NCBI GenBank assembly: GCA_003118195.1
Contig: BEXV01000588.1
Span: forward strand, 128,948 to 139,219
Source: Hemicentrotus pulcherrimus
Lineage: Eukaryota > Echinodermata > Echinoidea > Camarodonta > Strongylocentrotidae
Length of the DNA: 10,272 nucleotides
Reading direction: 5' to 3'
Shown here: positions 7,456 through 10,272 of the stretch, one piece after another
Layout of the letters: every line of letters begins with the position of its first letter
Numbering within the stretch: position 1 is the first letter of the stretch
The notes under the pieces: generated by a model
Told to the model about the DNA's origin: nothing
The model's database searches: none
What the model saw: the letters and a program-made list of their open reading frames with translations, nothing else
Made by a program: the position numbers and the translations under genes

Positions 7456-7480
7456 GAAAACCGTTCGCCTGACGGTTTTC
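7456..7480. repeat. Perfect 9-bp hairpin GAAAACCGT/ACGGTTTTC
   Basis: The arms at 7456-7464 and 7472-7480 are exact reverse complements around TCGCCTG. It looks like a bacterial terminator stem, but the context is animal DNA with no gene ending here. Confidence 0.6.
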
Positions 7481-8064
7481 ATAACACTACAGTCTATTGG
7501 GGAAAACAAGTATGGTAAAACCGGTCACTCAAAGATTTTTACTTTTTTGAGGCACTTCTTGATCATTTTTGAAGCGCGATTTTTTTAGGGCTTCAATATT
7601 ACACCATATCATAGACACTGGTAACATGTAGGACCGTGTATCTCAGATTTAGCATTGTTAAACGATCCCTTTAAATATATTATTATACATTGGTATATTT
7701 ATACACCCCAACAATGTAATTACATTTTCAGGGATGATTTCAATATTTGTGCTCCCGCCTACAGCCATACAATGGTAGCTGCGACCATGACAATCTCAGA
7801 ATATGTAGTTGTGATATATAATTTCCAAATGAGAAGAGCCAATCGGTCTTTTTTGTAAAGAAACATTGCTTTAAAGCCAAATTAATATCTTGACCTTGAG
7901 AGGGAGATTTAAAACGAAAAGTCAATTTCATCACTTTAGACTCGATTTCAACCGCGACAACGATTACTGAATATTGTAGGATCGCATATGTTTCCAATAT
8001 GTTAATTCGAACCAAATTCATGGCCCTATACCAAAATTTGCAATACCTTTAATATCGGAAAGAG

Positions 8065-8085
8065 CATGCTTTGCATGTAAGCATG
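8065..8085. repeat. 7-bp hairpin CATGCTT/AAGCATG
   Basis: Exact arms surround the loop TGCATGT, in a GCATG-rich stretch. Its function is unknown and chance is possible. Confidence 0.4.
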
Positions 8086-8282
8086 TGTTTTCCTAAATTA
8101 AGCTCTAAAAGTTGATTTTGTTACATTTTACAATTCGGCGAAACATAGCAGCTTGCTACCTCGAGCGAGCATGCATCATACAGCCAGCTATAATGAAAAA
8201 TTAAACGTAAAGCACTGTACTGTCCGTCCACACGCAGCGAATAATTATTCGGGAGCTTATAGCCGGGCAGCGGGGCACCGTT

Positions 8283-8366
8283 TTACACTTTAAAACCATG
8301 TTACACTTTAAGACCTTAACACACGTCACTCCAGGCCAGCTAGTCACCCTTTTTGCCTACGTCACT
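8283..8366 (+). promoter_or_regulatory. Candidate upstream elements: tandem TTACACTTTA and two CRE half-sites
   Basis: TTACACTTTA occurs twice 18 bp apart (8283-8292 and 8301-8310). ACGTCACT, which contains the CREB/ATF half-site TGACG on the other strand, occurs twice 36 bp apart (8323-8330 and 8359-8366). They lie 260 to 350 bp upstream of the ATG at 8629 on the gene's own strand, a plausible promoter position. Short motifs occur by chance, so this is only a candidate. Confidence 0.3.
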
Positions 8367-8408
8367 TTACCACGCCTTCTTTCCCTTTCGCTCCTTTTGT
8401 GTTTTTCT

Positions 8409-8418
8409 GGGACTTCCC
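8409..8418 (+). promoter_or_regulatory. Candidate NF-kappa-B site
   Basis: GGGACTTCCC fits the full 10-bp kappa-B consensus GGGRNNYYCC and is nearly symmetric. It lies 211 bp upstream of the ATG at 8629. Echinoderms are known to have Rel/NF-kappa-B factors; a regulatory role here is inference. Confidence 0.35.
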
Positions 8419-8628
8419 TTCTGGTTATTATTATCACTGAATCCATGGCTAGTGCGCAGTGATATGTTTGTTGGATAAAAATGATAAATACCAGGACTCA
8501 TAAAGCTGACTGCTCATTAGCTACAAAGATACCGATCAACTACATCACAGAAGAAGTTGCGAATATTAATCGACGACCAATACATAGTTTTTAATTTCGA
8601 TTAAAGAGAATCAAACAGCAGTTCCAAT

Positions 8629-9081
8629 ATGGCTGAACGAATCCAGAAAGTTTCCAAGAAGAACTCCTCGACCAAGGAATCCAAGCCCGATAGCGAACGC
8701 GAACGTTGCTCCGAACCAAAGCAAGAAGACCATTGCCTGAGCGAAGACATCGAGAACGCAGACGTGTCATTCAGCCAGGTACAGGTGGTCGATGTCTCTA
8801 TCATTCCTGACGACACTGATCAGACGACGGAAGCCGTGGAAGGCGTCGAGAAGGAGGGATGTGACGAACCAGAGCAAGAAGACCATTACCAGAGCGAACA
8901 CTTGGAGAATACAGACGTATCATTCAGCCAGGTACAGGTGGTCGATGTCCCGAGCATTCATGACAACACTCAGACGACGGAAGACGAGGAGGGCGTCGAG
9001 GAGGAGGGATGTGACGAACCCGATGGACTGTTTGAGAGAATAGCTCACAGTGAAATAATTAACTGTCTGATGCCACATTAT
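8629..9081 (+). CDS. First coding exon, acidic protein with internal duplication
   Basis: This exon encodes 151 residues and ends in a phase-0 consensus donor, TAT followed by GTAAGT (9082-9087). The ATG has A at -3 and G at +4, and an in-frame TAA at 8602-8604 supports it as the start. Residues 1-26 are Lys/Ser/Glu-rich with no signal peptide. Residues 27-77 and 78-127 are tandem copies of one 51/50-residue unit (C-EPxQEDH, then SE..EN.DVSFSQVQVVDV, then QTTE...GVE.EG), and a third copy starts at 128 (CDEPD) before GLFERIAHSEIINCLMPHY. The protein is strongly acidic and probably disordered, intracellular or nuclear. GC content drops sharply at the donor, which favours splicing over read-through to the stop at 9124-9126. 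I recognise no family. The invariant VSFSQVQVVDV stretch could be a short docking motif; that is a guess. Confidence 0.72.
8707..9024 (+). repeat. In-frame coding tandem repeat, 153/150-bp units
   Basis: Unit one spans 8707-8859, unit two 8860-9009, and a stub of unit three 9010-9024. A 30-bp block is identical between the two full copies (the codons for SFSQVQVVDV), and length differs by one codon. Near-identity at DNA level points to a recent duplication that kept frame. Confidence 0.9.
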
Positions 9082-9464
9082 GTAAGTGTAATAAACTTTG
9101 TTTTATTTTGTTTATTAACAATATAGTATTATGAAATAAGCTCTCGAGCTTTCGTGGGTTATCCGGTTCAAGCTGATTTATTTTTGATCTGTTATTATTG
9201 TATATTGTTGTTTGTGGAAGCTTGCCGAATAAAAAACAATGAATCAATCAATCAATCAATGTGCAGGCCAACTGATGACATCATCTAACATTCTTTCAAT
9301 GAGTTTTTGTTTTATATTTCAATCATTCAACTTTTTAAGTCGGAAAATAGTTTGTATGATAGATTCAAACTTTCGAATCTCACCTATCCATCATGTCAAA
9401 CTAGAAATGAATGAGTTATTACATCGTACAATGAAAATGAATTTCATTGAACTTTGAATTACAG
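9082..9464 (+). other. Candidate intron (383 bp)
   Basis: It starts GTAAGT and ends TTGAATTACAG. It is AT-rich relative to the exon before it, and contains a probable LINE tail at about 9160-9260. A CTAAC branch-like motif occurs near 9284. The downstream end is less certain than the donor. Confidence 0.35.
9160..9260 (+). mobile_element. Possible non-LTR 3' tail with AATC repeats
   Basis: AATAAAAAACAATG (from 9229) leads into AATC repeats (9242-9260), the usual look of a short-repeat-tailed non-LTR retrotransposon 3' end. The upstream boundary is not visible and no coding remains. It is similar in kind to the ACTGA-tailed fragment at 5618-5750 but not in sequence. Confidence 0.4.
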
Positions 9465-9518
9465 GATAACGACAAAATGGCGCGAACGGGAGAGAAAGTA
9501 TATTCTACATCTAAATAA
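9465..9518 (+). CDS. Candidate last exon of the 8629 gene
   Basis: After TTTGAATTACAG, a phase-0 frame reads DNDKMARTGEKVYSTSK and then TAA (9516-9518). It joins the 8629-9081 exon without a frame change, giving a predicted protein of 168 residues. The hydrophilic Lys-rich end fits the rest of the protein. The evidence is only the acceptor-like AG, matching phase and composition; 17 codons is too short to be convincing. A second possibility is an internal exon using the weak GTATAT at 9498. Another acceptor-like TTACAG at 9590-9595 runs into a minisatellite and is less likely. Confidence 0.3.
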   Translation, partial: DNDKMARTGEKVYSTSK

Positions 9519-9597
9519 GGCCTAAAAAAAGATGTTGTAATGTCCTTTGCGACTGACCTAAAATTCTTGAAATCTACGGGTTTTTTTGGTTACAGCT

Positions 9598-9657
9598 CGT
9601 TATTCCGAAGGTTCGTTATTCCGAAGGTTCGTTATTCCGAAGGTTCGTTATTCCGAA
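9598..9657 (+). repeat. 16-bp minisatellite, 3.75 copies
   Basis: The unit CGTTATTCCGAAGGTT is repeated three times exactly plus 12 bp of a fourth. Within each unit TTCG and CGAA can pair around a 6-nt loop. Exact identity suggests recent expansion or conversion. It may be a terminal or sub-terminal part of a DNA transposon, but no transposase is visible. Confidence 0.9.
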
Positions 9658-9677
9658 ACACGTAAACTGCCTATACC

Positions 9678-9732
9678 CAGGGGCGTAGACAACGGGGGGG
9701 ATGAGGGGGATGGCATGTACAATCATCCCCCC
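9678..9732 (+). repeat. G-rich repeat terminus with hairpin
   Basis: CAGGGGCGTAGACAAC is followed by G7-ATGA-G5-ATGG. GGGGGATG (9705-9712) and CATCCCCC (9724-9731) form an 8-bp stem. Several G runs could also make a G-quadruplex. The start resembles the G-rich segments at about 4576 and 4833, probably ends of the same dispersed repeat family. Confidence 0.5.
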
Positions 9733-9771
9733 AGGTTTTGGGGAATGATGTTTGCTTACTTAATAAGTCAT

Positions 9772-9868
9772 AATGATGATAATAATAGTAATAATAATAA
9801 TGATAACAATAATATTAATAATCATAATTATAATGATGATAATAATAATCCTCATCATTATTATAATT
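9772..9868. repeat. ATG/ATA/AAT microsatellite
   Basis: A degenerate trinucleotide-rich stretch contains a 10-bp hairpin (9830-9839 with 9852-9861). The frames across it on both strands translate to Asn- or Ile-rich strings and are not coding. Confidence 0.85.
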
Positions 9869-9879
9869 GTGTTTATTGT

Positions 9880-10272
9880 TATTAGTCGCATTAACACTGT
9901 GAAAGCCAATTCAGACGGTAAAAAAAGAAAATCTTGCAAGATTAATCGCGCATATTTTGCAGTGCGCGCAATCTCGTGGTGTGGAAACCAAAAGATTATG
10001 AGACTGAGATCAAATAGAAGTAAATAATGCCCTAATTTAAAACGATGCAATGCCGTTATGGTTCCGATTTCTTCACAAACTTACCAAGTAATATTCTTAC
10101 TTCATGGATCATAGTGATACTGTTTATGTTTTTTGTATCTGTATGTTAATGAGCCGCCAGCCAATATCCATTTCATGGATACTATGCCTGTTTCTTTGAG
10201 GTAATGTACGTATTCATTATGCTTTATAATGAACAGACATATTGTTCAAAGTTTAATCGTTATTTGTTTGTT
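9880..10272. other. No gene recognised
   Basis: AT-rich sequence. A short hairpin, TATCCAT/ATGGATA, occurs at 10165-10181, and TTCATGGAT recurs (near 10102 and 10172). There are no frames or splice-flanked exons that I can support. Confidence 0.5.

Larger units (their letters stand above)
7276..8280. other. No gene recognised; scattered hairpins
   Basis: This is AT-rich DNA. It contains the hairpins at 7456-7480 and 8065-8085. A frame opening after TTTTCAG at 7731 gives 41 codons to a stop at 7858, which I do not accept as an exon without other support. The 93-codon minus-strand frame at 7740-8021 shows no family features. Confidence 0.45.

Noticed and set aside
7456..7480. Intrinsic transcription terminator
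   Set aside because: The context is animal DNA with no prokaryotic gene upstream.
7732..7858. Possible exon after TTTTCAG at 7731, 41 codons to a stop
   Set aside because: The acceptor is weak, no partner donor is identified in frame, and open frames of this length are common by chance.
8601..9043. Overlapping frames at 8601-8816 (-) and 8792-9043 (+)
   Set aside because: They are shadows of the exon at 8629-9081; Arg/Ser-rich translations of its other frames.
9082..9126. Unspliced C-terminus VSVINFVLFCLLTI as a membrane anchor
   Set aside because: It begins exactly at a consensus GTAAGT and composition changes sharply there, so intron read-through is the better explanation.
9586..10050. 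Frames across 9586-9885, 9760-10050 and 9773-10027
   Set aside because: They run through the minisatellite and the ATT/ATG microsatellite and yield Asn- or Ile-rich strings.

Overview
The window looks like AT-rich, repeat-laden DNA from an animal, most likely a marine invertebrate and probably an echinoderm such as a sea urchin. The basis is: non-LTR retrotransposon remnants, tRNA-headed SINEs ending in ATT microsatellites with GCGCTAT-like tails, abundant simple repeats, no long intact reading frames, and candidate exons bounded by GTAAGT donors. The organism is an inference from repeat style; no species-diagnostic gene is present. A run of 14 G at the first base and an N at 5999 suggest draft assembly sequence.

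Layout. 1-1148: unassigned AT-rich DNA with short palindromes and a duplicated module (770-796 and 965-993). 1149-2789: a 5'-truncated, inactivated L2/CR1-like LINE on the minus strand with recognisable reverse-transcriptase motifs, including YADD. 2803-2900: a palindrome and an ACT microsatellite. 2982-3231: a likely retrocopied 3' end with AATAAA, 14 A and a possible 8-bp target duplication. 3830-4012: a SINE on the minus strand with a Gln-tRNA-like head. 4208-4832: a pyrimidine tract, a possible short exon (4448-4553) and a purine tract. About 4980-6000: a degenerate tandem array interrupted by a LINE 3' tail (5618-5750). 6229-6378: a two-copy direct repeat. 6981-7275: a second SINE on the plus strand whose head differs but whose body resembles the first.

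8281-9518 holds the best gene candidate. A kappa-B-like site and CRE half-sites lie upstream of a first exon (8629-9081) that encodes an acidic protein with a 51/50-residue internal duplication. It ends at a perfect GTAAGT donor, and a possible last exon lies at 9465-9518. I do not recognise the protein. 9598-9880 carries a 16-bp minisatellite, a G-rich transposon-like terminus and an ATT/ATG microsatellite. The rest, to 10272, has no recognisable feature.

I see no operon, CRISPR array, prokaryotic system or convincing novel multi-gene system. The interest lies in the unknown duplicated-domain gene, the two SINEs with exchanged heads and their LINE partner, and several nested insertions.
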